Shown: positions 8,534 to 17,581 of the stretch, piece by piece
Layout of the letters: the number at the start of each line of letters is the position of its first letter
Numbering within the stretch: the stretch's first letter is position 1
From: an uncultured Ruminococcus sp.
Lineage (GTDB): Bacteria > Bacillota > Clostridia > Oscillospirales > Ruminococcaceae
Assembly: GCA_947627445.1 (NCBI GenBank)
Contig: CANQWA010000001.1
Coordinates: forward strand, 62,001-126,000
Direction of reading: 5' to 3'
DNA: 64,000 bases
Notes under the pieces: model-generated
The model's input: only the letters and a program-made list of their open reading frames with translations
Told to the model about the DNA's origin: nothing
Database searches by the model: none
Translations under genes and position numbers: made by a program

Positions 8534-9433
8534 ATGAATACAGCAAATCTTCTGAAATTTTTGCGACGTTATCCAATCCTCACAGCGTTTGTCGTGGCTA
8601 TTGCAGTCACCAATATCTGGAAGATGATCAAAAGCATGGACACCATCGAAAATCCATCTGCTGACGAGACACTGGTCAATACTGCTGTGACGACAGAGGT
8701 GCAAACTGACGTTATGGATACTGCTCTTATGACAACAGCAATGACCACCACAGAGCCTGTGCCGGTGTTTCAATCGGTGGACAATTCGTATTTCGATGAT
8801 GCTCTGTTTATCGGTGATTCCCGTACAGAGGGACTGGCACTTTACGGTAGCCTGACCAATGCGGATTATTTCTCCAGCGTAGGATTATCAATTTATGGGG
8901 TAACGGACAAGCCGGCAGGTAATCCCAATTTGTCAGAAAGCGTTACTCTGACAGAAAAACTGGCATCCAGACAGTACGGCAAGATCTACATCATGCTGGG
9001 ACTGAATGAATTAGGGACAGGTACTGCTGAATCATGGGCAGAAACCTACGCCGATGTAGTGGCACAGGTGCGGCAGGCACAGCCGGATGCCATTATCTAT
9101 CTGGAAAGCATCCTGCTGGTTGCCGCTTCACAGGATGATCCTACAGGTTCTATCAACAATGCCACGGTGCGGGAACGAAACGAAGCCCTTGCCGGACTGG
9201 AAAATAAAGCTGACCATATTTATTACCTGGAGGTCAATGAAGCTGTCGCAGATGCAAACGGCTGTCTGGATTCTTCTTTGACAAACGATGGTATTCACCT
9301 TACAGGAACGGCTTTGTCCGTCTGGGAGGATTATCTGAAAACCCATACGATTTCTACGGATGATACACCGGCAATTGATGTTTTTGCGCCGTCTACTATG
9401 ACGGAATCAGCAGGTGTGCCGGAGTTGAGCTGA
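8534..9433 (+). CDS. Membrane-anchored SGNH/GDSL-type acetyltransferase
   Basis: SGNH-fold protein of 299 aa, likely transferring acetyl groups supplied by the MBOAT onto a surface polymer, or acting as the matching esterase. A single N-terminal membrane helix (about 14-32) is followed by a Thr-rich linker (about 45-75) and an extracellular SGNH domain. Conserved blocks are LFIGDSRTEG (nucleophile Ser), an SSVGLS block, MLGLNELG (Asn block) and NDGIHLTG (Asp/His pair). Start ATG 8534 follows GAGGAAAGGAGA. The gene is co-transcribed with the MBOAT and ends at a terminator at 9461. The polymer substrate is unknown. Confidence 0.85.
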   Translation: MNTANLLKFLRRYPILTAFVVAIAVTNIWKMIKSMDTIENPSADETLVNTAVTTEVQTDVMDTALMTTAMTTTEPVPVFQSVDNSYFDDALFIGDSRTEGLALYGSLTNADYFSSVGLSIYGVTDKPAGNPNLSESVTLTEKLASRQYGKIYIMLGLNELGTGTAESWAETYADVVAQVRQAQPDAIIYLESILLVAASQDDPTGSINNATVRERNEALAGLENKADHIYYLEVNEAVADANGCLDSSLTNDGIHLTGTALSVWEDYLKTHTISTDDTPAIDVFAPSTMTESAGVPELS

Positions 9434-9460
9434 CCGCAAATTTTTGCATATGAAGAGAAA

Positions 9461-9488
9461 AACGTCCCACCGGGGCGTTTTTTGTTTT
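9461..9488 (+). terminator. Terminator after the MBOAT-SGNH operon
   Basis: AACGTCCC, a short loop, GGGGCGTT, followed by TTTTTTGTTTT. Confidence 0.85.
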
Positions 9489-9562
9489 AAAAAGCATTGC
9501 ATTGCCCCGAAAAATGCGGTTACTTAGAGCGTGTTCACATAAAATGCTGTACATCCGGAAAA

Positions 9563-9591
9563 TTGACATTTCTCCTGAAAAATGCTATAAT
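9563..9591 (+). promoter_or_regulatory. Promoter of hydG-hydF
   Basis: TTGACA (9563-9568), 17 nt, TATAAT (9586-9591), consensus spacing; leader of about 30 nt to hydG. Confidence 0.85.
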
Positions 9592-9625
9592 AAAAAGAGA
9601 ATTTCAAGATAACGAGGCGATTTCA

Positions 9626-11044
9626 ATGTATAACCCCCGCTCCCTTCGGGCAGAAGAGTTCATCAGCCATGAGGAGATCATAGAAACTCTTTCCTATGCC
9701 CGACAGCATAAAGGCGACCGCTCCCTGATCGCTGAAATTTTTGCAAAAGCAAAACTCCGCAAAGGATTGCATCATCGCGAAGCTGCCGTGCTGCTCCTCA
9801 ATGAAGACACAGATGTCACACAGCAGCTGTATCAATTGGCAGAACAACTGAAACAAGATTTTTACGGCAATCGCATTGTGATCTTTGCACCCCTATATGT
9901 GTCCAATTATTGCATCAACGGTTGCACCTATTGCCCTTATCACGCCAGGAATCACCATATCACCCGGAAAAAACTGACCCAGGAGGACATTGTGCGTGAA
10001 GTCACTGCACTACAGGACATGGGTCACAAACGACTTGCCATTGAAGCCGGCGAAGATCCTGTACACAATCCCATTTCCTATATTCTGGAATGCATTGATA
10101 CTATTTATCATATCCACCATAAAAACGGTTCGATTCGCCGTGTGAATGTCAACATTGCCGCTACCACAGAAGAAGAATACCACATGCTGAAAGAAGCTAA
10201 GATCGGTACATATATTCTCTTTCAAGAAACTTATCACAAAGAAAGCTACGAAAAGCTCCATCCCACCGGTCCCAAGCATGATTATGCCTATCACACCGAG
10301 GCGATGGACAGAGCGATGGCTGGAGGCATCGATGATGTTGGCTTGGGCGTGTTGTTTGGCCTGGAGAGCTACCCCTATGAGTTGGTGGGATTGCTGATGC
10401 ACGCAGAGCATCTGGAAGCAGTCCATGGCGTTGGTCCTCATACCATCAGTGTGCCCCGTATCAAACGAGCAGATGACATTGATCCCGATGATTTTGACAA
10501 CGGTATTGATGATGATATTTTTGCCAAGATTTGCGCTTTAATCCGAATCTCTGTACCATACACCGGTATGATCATTTCCACTCGGGAAAGCAAGGCTGTC
10601 CGGGAACGAGTTCTGCCTCTGGGAATCTCTCAAATCAGCGGCGGTTCCTGTACCAGTGTGGGTGGATATGATCTCCCTGAACCGGAAGAAGAAAACTCCG
10701 CCCAGTTTGATGTCAGCGACAAGCGTTCTCTGGACGAAGTGGTGCGCTGGCTCATGGAAATGAACGATATCCCCAGCTTTTGCACTGCCTGCTATCGTGC
10801 TGGACGAACCGGCGATCGGTTTATGTCTTTCTGCAAAAGCGGCGAAATCCAGAATTTCTGTCATCCCAATGCACTGATAACCTTGCAGGAATATCTGGAA
10901 GATTATGCTTCTCCGGAAACCAAACGTATCGGACAGGCATTGATCCAACAGCAGCTTGGCGGCATTTCCAACCGACAAGTCCGTGCAAAAACAGAGGCCC
11001 TTCTGAAAAAAATTGCAGAGGGTGAAAGAGACTTTCGATTCTAA
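9626..11044 (+). CDS. hydG: [FeFe]-hydrogenase maturase HydG (radical SAM tyrosine lyase)
   Basis: HydG cleaves tyrosine to supply the CO and CN- ligands of the H-cluster in [FeFe]-hydrogenase. The 472 aa match the family length. The radical SAM site is CINGCTYC (Cys96, 100, 103) within YVSNYCINGCTYCPYH. The C-terminal auxiliary [4Fe-4S] cluster motif is CTACYRAGRTGDRFM...C near residues 390-415. Start ATG 9626 has GAGG 8 nt upstream; the open frame extends further back but that part contains the promoter. hydF follows after 25 nt. HydE and the hydrogenase itself are not in the window. Confidence 0.97.
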   Translation: MYNPRSLRAEEFISHEEIIETLSYARQHKGDRSLIAEIFAKAKLRKGLHHREAAVLLLNEDTDVTQQLYQLAEQLKQDFYGNRIVIFAPLYVSNYCINGCTYCPYHARNHHITRKKLTQEDIVREVTALQDMGHKRLAIEAGEDPVHNPISYILECIDTIYHIHHKNGSIRRVNVNIAATTEEEYHMLKEAKIGTYILFQETYHKESYEKLHPTGPKHDYAYHTEAMDRAMAGGIDDVGLGVLFGLESYPYELVGLLMHAEHLEAVHGVGPHTISVPRIKRADDIDPDDFDNGIDDDIFAKICALIRISVPYTGMIISTRESKAVRERVLPLGISQISGGSCTSVGGYDLPEPEEENSAQFDVSDKRSLDEVVRWLMEMNDIPSFCTACYRAGRTGDRFMSFCKSGEIQNFCHPNALITLQEYLEDYASPETKRIGQALIQQQLGGISNRQVRAKTEALLKKIAEGERDFRF

Positions 11045-11069
11045 CAATGGCTTGAGAGGAGGTTATTCC

Positions 11070-12272
11070 ATGGAACAGACACTGAATCAGACACCCCGTG
11101 CCAACCGCATTCACATCGGGTTTTTCGGCAGACGAAATGCTGGGAAATCCAGCCTTGTCAATGCTGTCACCGGACAACAGACAGCTATTGTTTCTGAAGT
11201 AAAGGGAACGACTACTGACCCGGTGGAAAAAGCCATGGAGATACTTCCACTAGGTCCTGTTGTTCTTGTAGATACTGCCGGGTTGGATGATTCCAGCGAA
11301 CTGGGTGAACAGCGTATTGCCCGGACAATGGAAACACTGTCTCACATACAACTGGCAATTTTAGTAGCAGACGGAACAGTGGGACTAACAGAAACGGATA
11401 CCTCTCTGCTGCAAATTTTGAAAGAGAAGCAGATTCCCTGTCTAATTGCATGGAACAAATCGGATCTGCCTCAAAAAACACCGCCGGAAGCTGCTGTTTC
11501 TGTCAGTGCGCTGACCGGCAAAGGAATTCCCCGATTGAAAGAACAACTGGCAAAACTCTATCAACAGACATTGCAAAATGAACCCGCCCCCTCTATTTTC
11601 GGCAAGGCGCTATCACCGAATGATGTTGTCATTTTAGTGACACCCCTTGACGAATCTGCTCCCAGAGGGCGAATGATCCTGCCGCAGGTGCAGTCTATCC
11701 GGGAGATTCTGGACAATCTTGCCATTTGCATCACGGTACAGCCGGAACAGTTGGCATCTGTACTCGATCTGCTCCGCTATCCTCCAAAGCTGGTGGTAAC
11801 AGACAGTCAGGCATTTGCCAAGGTAAACGCCCTTGTACCGGAGTCTATTCCCCTGACATCCTTTTCCATTCTCTTTGCCCGGTATAAAGGCGTGCTGAAA
11901 CAAGCTATGAAAGCGGTTCGGGCATTGGAAACTCTGCCGGAACAAAGCCGTATTCTCATTTCCGAGGGCTGTACCCACCACCGGCAGTGCAATGACATTG
12001 GCACAGTCAAGCTGCCTCGCTGGATTCAGCAGCATACAGGGAAACCGTTTCAGTTTACATTCACCTCGGGAAATTCCTTTCCAGAGGACCTGTCAACCTA
12101 TCAGATGGTCATTCACTGCGGCGGCTGCATGTTGAATCAAAAAGAAATGACATCCCGCAGCGCACGTGCAGCAGAGCAAAGCGTTCCCTATACCAATTAC
12201 GGCTTGCTGATCGCATATCTGAACGGCCTTCTGGAGCGAAGTCTGATGTTTTTGTCTCAAATGGAAGATTGA
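11070..12272 (+). CDS. hydF: [FeFe]-hydrogenase maturation GTPase HydF
   Basis: HydF is the GTPase and scaffold on which the 2Fe subcluster is completed before transfer to apo-hydrogenase. The 400-aa product has an N-terminal small GTPase domain with P-loop GRRNAGKSS (about 16-24), the G3 motif DTAGLDD and the G4 motif NKSD. A dimerisation domain and a C-terminal cluster domain follow; cluster ligands are the Cys and His of EGCTHHRQC and the IHCGGC motif about 50 residues later. Start ATG 11070 is preceded by AGAGGAGG. It shares an operon with hydG and ends at a strong terminator. Confidence 0.96.
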   Translation: MEQTLNQTPRANRIHIGFFGRRNAGKSSLVNAVTGQQTAIVSEVKGTTTDPVEKAMEILPLGPVVLVDTAGLDDSSELGEQRIARTMETLSHIQLAILVADGTVGLTETDTSLLQILKEKQIPCLIAWNKSDLPQKTPPEAAVSVSALTGKGIPRLKEQLAKLYQQTLQNEPAPSIFGKALSPNDVVILVTPLDESAPRGRMILPQVQSIREILDNLAICITVQPEQLASVLDLLRYPPKLVVTDSQAFAKVNALVPESIPLTSFSILFARYKGVLKQAMKAVRALETLPEQSRILISEGCTHHRQCNDIGTVKLPRWIQQHTGKPFQFTFTSGNSFPEDLSTYQMVIHCGGCMLNQKEMTSRSARAAEQSVPYTNYGLLIAYLNGLLERSLMFLSQMED

Positions 12273-12288
12273 TGCCATAGAAAAACTC

Positions 12289-12331
12289 AAAAGACCGCTG
12301 ACAAGAAAACCATTCTTGTCAGCGGTCTTTT
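12289..12331. terminator. Terminator after hydGF
   Basis: A 19-bp perfect stem, AAAAGACCGCTGACAAGAA paired with its complement, loop AACCA, ending in TTTT. Its A/T ends let it work in both directions, so it can also end the convergent P-type ATPase gene. Confidence 0.9.
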
Positions 12332-12397
12332 AGGGCGTGTTGACACTAATCTATAGCAAATGAGTGAATGTCAAGAAGAGCTTGTTGTTTGCAATAA

Positions 12398-15010
12398 TTA
12401 CCTTTCTTTTGGATGAAAAGCTGCAACAATCGCCTTAATGATCTGAATCAATACCATAGAACCAAAACTAAAAGCATACATAGAAGCAATCAGCACACCG
12501 GACATGGCATCCTGAATCTTAAAAATACCATGAAGCGCCGGAATCCACAGTACGGCATTCACCAGAATCATACCAAGGGCAAACGCCAGCAGTGCAAATT
12601 TGTTATTCCAAAGACGCTTGGAGAATATTACCGGCTTATCTGATTTACAGCTGAAACCGTGGAACAAACGAGACATACACAGCACAGCAAATGCCATAGT
12701 CATTGCCGCACCGCTGTTATGTGCGCCCTGATAATAATACCCCATGAGAAAAGCCCCGATGGCAGCAAGCCCGATGATCAAACCGGAATAGCCCACCTTG
12801 GAGAGAAAGTTTCCTGTCAGAATGGATTCTCCGGCAGGACGGGGCTTGTTTTTCATCACAGCATCCGAATGCGGCTCTAATCCCAGAGCAATCGCCGGCA
12901 GCGAGTCCGTAAGCAAATTGATAAACAGCAAGTGAATTGGCGCAAAGGGCACAGGAAGCCCTGCCAACGAACAAAACAGCACAGCAATGATACCAGCCAG
13001 ATTGCCGGACAACAAAAACAGAATAGATTTCTTGATATTCTCATAAATATTTCTGCCGTTTTTCACCGCCTTGACAATCGTAGCAAAATTGTCATCTGTG
13101 AGAATCATAGCTGCGGCATCCTTGGAGACCTCTGTACCGGTAATTCCCATGGCAACGCCCACATCTGCCTGTTTTAAGGCGGGTGCATCGTTGACACCAT
13201 CTCCCGTCATAGCGACAATGTTGTTTCTCGCTTGCCATGCACGGACAATCCGGATCTTATGCTCCGGTGTTACACGAGCATAGACGGACTTATCAGCCAC
13301 AAAATCCACCAGTTCTTCATCGGTATAAGAATCGAGGACAGCGCCTTCCACTGCCTCCTCTGGCTTCTCTAAAATACCGATCTCCTTGGCAATGGCGGAG
13401 GCAGTCACCAGGTGATCTCCGGTGATCATCACAGGTTTGATGCCGGCTGCTTTACATTCTGCTACAGCAGGAGCGGATTCCGCACGGGGCGGATCCATCA
13501 TAGCAATCAAACCCAAGTATTCCAGGTTTGTCTCATCGGAAATATCCAAAGCATCCCCTGCAAAAACCTTTTTTGCAAAGCAAAGCACACGCAATCCCTG
13601 CTGAGAAAGCTCTGCAACCTGCTTTGTGATCTGCTGCTTTTCTGCTTCGCTGCAAGTCATACGCTCTACCAGCACATCCGCTGCACCTTTGGTGTACATC
13701 ATCCGGACTTTTCCTCGCTGATTCAGTGTAGACATCAGCTTTCTATCCGAATCAAAGGGAATCTCACTGATGCGAGCATACGTTCTGCGCATTTCTTCGT
13801 CAGAAAGGTTTTGCTGTTGTGCAAAGCGTACCAGAGCGGTTTCCGTGGGATCACCAATCTCTACACCGTCTTTGCAGGAGGAATCATTACAAAGCACTGC
13901 TGCCAGAATCAGTTCTGCCTCAGCATCATCCTTTATATGGACTGCATCCGCCGGAATCAACCGCTGATGAGAAACAATCTTGCGCACAGTCATTTTATTC
14001 TGGGTCAGAGTACCGGTTTTATCCGAGCAGATCACCGAAACAGAACCTAAGCCCTCCACCGCCTGAAGTTTTCGCATAATGGCGTTTTCACGGGACATTT
14101 TCTGTGTGCCAAAGGAAAGCACAATGGTAACGATGGAACTAAGCGCCTCTGGTATCGCCGCAACTGCAAGAGCAATAGCAAACATGAGAGAATCCATGAC
14201 AGCGTTGAAATTCACCGTCTCTACCCGGATCAGGCTCAAAACAAACACCAGGGCACAAATGATCAGGATAGCAAAGGACAGTCGTTTTCCAAACTGATCC
14301 AGCGTTTTCTGCAAGGGTGTTTTTCTAACTTCTGCATTCTGGATCAGGGCGGCAATTTTTCCCACCTCTGTTTCCATACCGACCGTCGTCACCAAATAAG
14401 AACCTCTGCCGTAGGTAACAAATCCGCCGGAATAGACCATATTATCCCGATCTGCCAGAGAAACCTCTCCCGTGATGATTTCAGCGTTTTTTTCCACATT
14501 GGTACTTTCGCCGGTCAGAGCGCTTTCATTGGTTTGAAGCGATGCGGACTCAATGATTCTTCCATCAGCAGGAATCTGATCGCCCGCTTCCAGCAGCACC
14601 ACGTCCCCTACCGTAACCTGTTCCGCCGGGATCATCTGTTTTTCTCCGTCACGCAGCACCTTGGCTGAGGGCGAAGAAAGCTGTTTTAGATTCTGCAGGG
14701 ATTTTTCCGCTTTCAGTGTCTGAACCGTTCCAAGAATGGCATTGATGGTAATAACCGCCACAATAACCATAAAGCTTTCCACATCGCCGCTGAATGCCGA
14801 GATCAATGCGGCAATAATAAGAATGATGACCAGAAAATCCTTGAACTGCTCCAGAAAAATCAGCCATGCTGGCTTTTTCTTGGTTTCTGCAATAGCATTT
14901 TTTCCATATTTTTCTAAATGTGCAGCAGCTTGCTCGCTGGTCAGTCCTCCGGGAGCGGAATTCAGTACAGCGTACAGTTCTTCCGGTGTCTGTTGATATG
15001 GTTTTTTCAT
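12398..15010 (-). CDS. P-type calcium-transporting ATPase (P2A)
   Basis: Cation-transporting P-type ATPase of about 870 aa, most likely exporting Ca2+. It has the N-terminal cation ATPase domain, ten predicted membrane helices, the actuator motif TGES, a PEAL motif in helix 4 (AIPEALSSIVTIVLS), the phosphorylation site CSDKTGTLTQ, the nucleotide-binding KGAADVLVERM segment, and the hinge TGDGVNDAPALKQADVG. I prefer ATG 15010 (MKKPYQQTPEELY) because AAAGGA is 9 nt upstream; ATG 15019 directly abuts that site. It is a single gene with its own promoter. Ion specificity rests on overall SERCA-like resemblance. Confidence 0.92.
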   Translation of the reverse strand: MKKPYQQTPEELYAVLNSAPGGLTSEQAAAHLEKYGKNAIAETKKKPAWLIFLEQFKDFLVIILIIAALISAFSGDVESFMVIVAVITINAILGTVQTLKAEKSLQNLKQLSSPSAKVLRDGEKQMIPAEQVTVGDVVLLEAGDQIPADGRIIESASLQTNESALTGESTNVEKNAEIITGEVSLADRDNMVYSGGFVTYGRGSYLVTTVGMETEVGKIAALIQNAEVRKTPLQKTLDQFGKRLSFAILIICALVFVLSLIRVETVNFNAVMDSLMFAIALAVAAIPEALSSIVTIVLSFGTQKMSRENAIMRKLQAVEGLGSVSVICSDKTGTLTQNKMTVRKIVSHQRLIPADAVHIKDDAEAELILAAVLCNDSSCKDGVEIGDPTETALVRFAQQQNLSDEEMRRTYARISEIPFDSDRKLMSTLNQRGKVRMMYTKGAADVLVERMTCSEAEKQQITKQVAELSQQGLRVLCFAKKVFAGDALDISDETNLEYLGLIAMMDPPRAESAPAVAECKAAGIKPVMITGDHLVTASAIAKEIGILEKPEEAVEGAVLDSYTDEELVDFVADKSVYARVTPEHKIRIVRAWQARNNIVAMTGDGVNDAPALKQADVGVAMGITGTEVSKDAAAMILTDDNFATIVKAVKNGRNIYENIKKSILFLLSGNLAGIIAVLFCSLAGLPVPFAPIHLLFINLLTDSLPAIALGLEPHSDAVMKNKPRPAGESILTGNFLSKVGYSGLIIGLAAIGAFLMGYYYQGAHNSGAAMTMAFAVLCMSRLFHGFSCKSDKPVIFSKRLWNNKFALLAFALGMILVNAVLWIPALHGIFKIQDAMSGVLIASMYAFSFGSMVLIQIIKAIVAAFHPKER

Positions 15011-15059
15011 TTTCAACATTCCTTTCTGCTTTTACAGAATATTGATGGAATCAACAGCT

Positions 15060-15088
15060 ATTATACCCTAAAAAATCCATTTTGTCAA
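15060..15088 (-). promoter_or_regulatory. Promoter of the P-type ATPase gene
   Basis: Minus strand TTGACA (15088-15083), 17 nt, TATAAT (15065-15060). Confidence 0.85.
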
Positions 15089-15192
15089 GAATAGCAGAAA
15101 AAGTCTCAAAAATTTTCTCAAGAAAATGGTTTTTGCAGGATGAGCTGCAAATATCCCATCAGAATGTCTGCAAGATTTTTCTGAATGTCATC

Positions 15193-15228
15193 AAAATGGC
15201 AGTGCCAAAAAAGGCACTGCCATTTTTT
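15193..15228. terminator. Terminator of the fumC-hdr-flx-frd operon
   Basis: AAAATGGCAGTGCC, six A, GGCACTGCCATTTTTT. The perfect 14-bp stem lies about 50 nt after the frdA stop; read on the minus strand it ends in TTTT. Confidence 0.85.
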
Positions 15229-15274
15229 AAAATCACGGACAAGAATTTCTGCGATCCGTTCGCTTTAAAAATCC

Positions 15275-16873
15275 TTAACCATTTACCTTACGAGCATAAT
15301 CCGGCAGCAAAATCGGTGAAGTTGTCTCCGGTGTGATACCTGCATCAGTCAACTCCTTCTCAAATTTAGCCACATGATCCAATGTCAGTTTACCAACAAC
15401 AACATCTTTCGCCTTTGCGGCAGCATGCTTTCCGGCATTGCGTCCGAATACGATCACATCCAGCAGAGAGTTGCCCATCAGACGGTTGCGTCCGTGAACA
15501 CCGCCAGCTGCCTCGCCGGAAACAAACAAGTTCTCTATACAGGTCTGGCTGTCTGTGCCAACCTTGACACCACCATTCTGGTAGTGCAATGTGGGATATA
15601 CCACGATGGGCTGCTTGCGAATGTCAATGCCATACTTGCCGAACATACGCAGCATTGCCGGAATGCGCTTTTCAATGGTGCCCTCACCGTTTTTCAATTC
15701 AATCATCGGTGTATCCAGCCATACGCCCTGACCTTCCGGTGTCTTGACCATGTTGCCGCGCTTACACTCACGAATGATGGATGCAGCAGCCACATCACGA
15801 GTCTCCAGCGGATGCATAAATACTTCACCGTTGACATTTACCAGCTTTGCGCCCAGCGAACGAACCTTTTCGGTAACCAGTGCGCCGAAGATCTGCTCCG
15901 GAAACGCAGCGCCGGTGGGATGATACTGGAGGGTATCCTGATACAGAAGCGGTGCGCCTACACGATACGCCAGAACCAGACCATCTGCGGTTGCACCGTA
16001 GTGATTGGATGTCGGGAACCCCTGATAATGCATTCTGCCTGCACCGCCGGTAGCAATAATAACAACCTTTGCCTTAGCGATCAAAATTTCGCCAGTTTCC
16101 ATATTCTGGAGAACCGCACCGGCACAATGACCCTTGTCATCCAGAATTAACTCAATGGCAGAAGTAAAGTCTACCACCGGGATCTCACGGTTCAGCACCT
16201 CGTCACGAAGCGTACGCATGATCTCAGCGCCAGAATAGTCCTTTGCTGCGTGCATTCTCTTCCGGGAAGTACCGCCGCCGTGGGTGGTCACCATGTTGCC
16301 ATTTTCGTCCTTATCAAATTCCACGCCCAGTTCATTCAACCACTGAATGCAGTCCGGTGCTTCGGTAACCAGCTTGTAAACCAGTTCCTTGTCCGCAGCG
16401 AAGTGACCGCCGCCGTAAGCATCCAAAAAGTGCTGTGCCGGAGAATCGTTGGGCTTATCAGCAGCCTGAATACCGCCTTCTGCCATCATCGTATTAGCAT
16501 CGCCGATACGCAGCTTCGTTACAATCATGACCTTTGCACCGGCATTATCTGCTTCAATAGCAGCAGAAGCACCTGCGCCGCCGCCGCCAATGATGAGCAC
16601 ATCAGTCTCATAATCGGGACTTGACAGATCCGGCAGATTATCCTTGATGATGCTGTCGGACTGAAGCAGTTGAACCAACTCCTTGGGTGCAACTTCGCCC
16701 TTATTCGGACCAACCGTAATGGTATCAAACTGATCCGTACGATAATCCGGGTGATATGTTTTCAGCAGGGTATCCTTTTCCTCCGCAGTCATTCTTCTCG
16801 GTTCCATTGCTGCATTTTCTGCACGTGCAGCCTCTACCAGCTTGATGGATTCCAGCATTTCTTCTGTATACAT
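15275..16873 (-). CDS. frdA: Soluble-type fumarate reductase flavoprotein subunit (TfrA/FrdA-like)
   Basis: FAD subunit reducing fumarate to succinate, 532 aa. Residues 1-88 form an extension before the FAD-binding motif VLIIGGGGAGASAA (about 92-105). Active-site regions are present: QYHPTGAAFPEQ, EKVRSLGA, RDVAAASI and GVHGRNRLMGNSLLDVIVFG. The position where membrane SdhA/FrdA carries a covalent FAD-His (usually SHTVAAQGG) reads GDANTMMAEGG, so FAD is probably bound non-covalently, as in thiol:fumarate reductase and NadB. No SdhC/FrdC anchor gene is nearby, so the enzyme should be cytoplasmic. It is the last gene of the ten-gene operon, 15 nt after frdB. An alternative is another 2-enoate reductase of the same superfamily, but the fumC link favours fumarate. 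Confidence 0.9.
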   Translation of the reverse strand: MYTEEMLESIKLVEAARAENAAMEPRRMTAEEKDTLLKTYHPDYRTDQFDTITVGPNKGEVAPKELVQLLQSDSIIKDNLPDLSSPDYETDVLIIGGGGAGASAAIEADNAGAKVMIVTKLRIGDANTMMAEGGIQAADKPNDSPAQHFLDAYGGGHFAADKELVYKLVTEAPDCIQWLNELGVEFDKDENGNMVTTHGGGTSRKRMHAAKDYSGAEIMRTLRDEVLNREIPVVDFTSAIELILDDKGHCAGAVLQNMETGEILIAKAKVVIIATGGAGRMHYQGFPTSNHYGATADGLVLAYRVGAPLLYQDTLQYHPTGAAFPEQIFGALVTEKVRSLGAKLVNVNGEVFMHPLETRDVAAASIIRECKRGNMVKTPEGQGVWLDTPMIELKNGEGTIEKRIPAMLRMFGKYGIDIRKQPIVVYPTLHYQNGGVKVGTDSQTCIENLFVSGEAAGGVHGRNRLMGNSLLDVIVFGRNAGKHAAAKAKDVVVGKLTLDHVAKFEKELTDAGITPETTSPILLPDYARKVNG

Positions 16874-16888
16874 TCTGCAGATCCTCCC

Positions 16889-17563
16889 TTATTTTTCGAT
16901 TTCGCGAGTGTTATACATCTCACGGATTGCAGCATCGTCCAGTGCCATATTGGCACGGATTGCCTCTTCACATTTACCGGAAGCGATTTCCTCCACACGA
17001 TCTGCCAGATGCTCGCACTTCGGTGCAATGTACTTACCGTTCAGGCGGCGAGCCAGCATAGCGACCTGCGGGTGAGAGATTCCAGCCGGGCAGCGGGAAG
17101 AGCAGACACCGCACATGACACAGTCAAAGGATTCCTCTGCACACTTCTCATATTCTGCACGTTGTGCGTAAGCAATGTACTGCATGACATTCAGTCCCTG
17201 TGTACAAGCATTTGTGCAGGCATTACAGCCGATACATGCATAGATTTCCGGATATGTTTTCATCATGACAGTTTCGTCCGGACGAACCTCGTTGATGTCA
17301 TAGATTTCTTTGATCAATGGGAAGAAAGGCAGCTGTGTGATGTACATGCCGTCAACTACCTGTGTGGAACATGCCAGACAGGTATGCAACTCTCTGTCGC
17401 CCTTGATACGATAAATTGTCGCACATGCACCGCAGAAGCCGTTACGGCAGCCGCAGCCACGGACAAGTTTGTAACCAGCATATTCTAAAGCCTTCATGAT
17501 GGTCAGACTGGCAGGTACCTCGTACTTCTTACCCATCACGAACACATTAACCATCTGTTCCAT
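16889..17563 (-). CDS. frdB: Fumarate reductase iron-sulfur subunit (TfrB N-terminal/FrdB-like)
   Basis: Electron-transfer subunit of 224 aa. The N-terminal plant-type ferredoxin domain binds [2Fe-2S] through GCGCRNGFCGACA and a later HTCLAC. The C-terminal part has two cysteine motifs, CIGCNACTNAC and CVMCGVCSSRCP, for two further clusters. Its size matches SdhB/FrdB. The methanogen TfrB carries an extra HdrB-like CCG domain that is absent here, but a separate hdrB gene sits in the same operon and could play that part. ATG 17563 has AAGGAG. It lies 18 nt downstream of flxA. Confidence 0.9.
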   Translation of the reverse strand: MEQMVNVFVMGKKYEVPASLTIMKALEYAGYKLVRGCGCRNGFCGACATIYRIKGDRELHTCLACSTQVVDGMYITQLPFFPLIKEIYDINEVRPDETVMMKTYPEIYACIGCNACTNACTQGLNVMQYIAYAQRAEYEKCAEESFDCVMCGVCSSRCPAGISHPQVAMLARRLNGKYIAPKCEHLADRVEEIASGKCEEAIRANMALDDAAIREMYNTREIEK

Positions 17564-17581
17564 GTGAATTCTCCTTTATCA

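Noticed and set aside
8534..9433. SGNH protein as a secreted lipase
   Set aside because: The membrane anchor, Thr-rich linker and operon with an intact MBOAT fit polymer O-acetylation better than free lipase activity.
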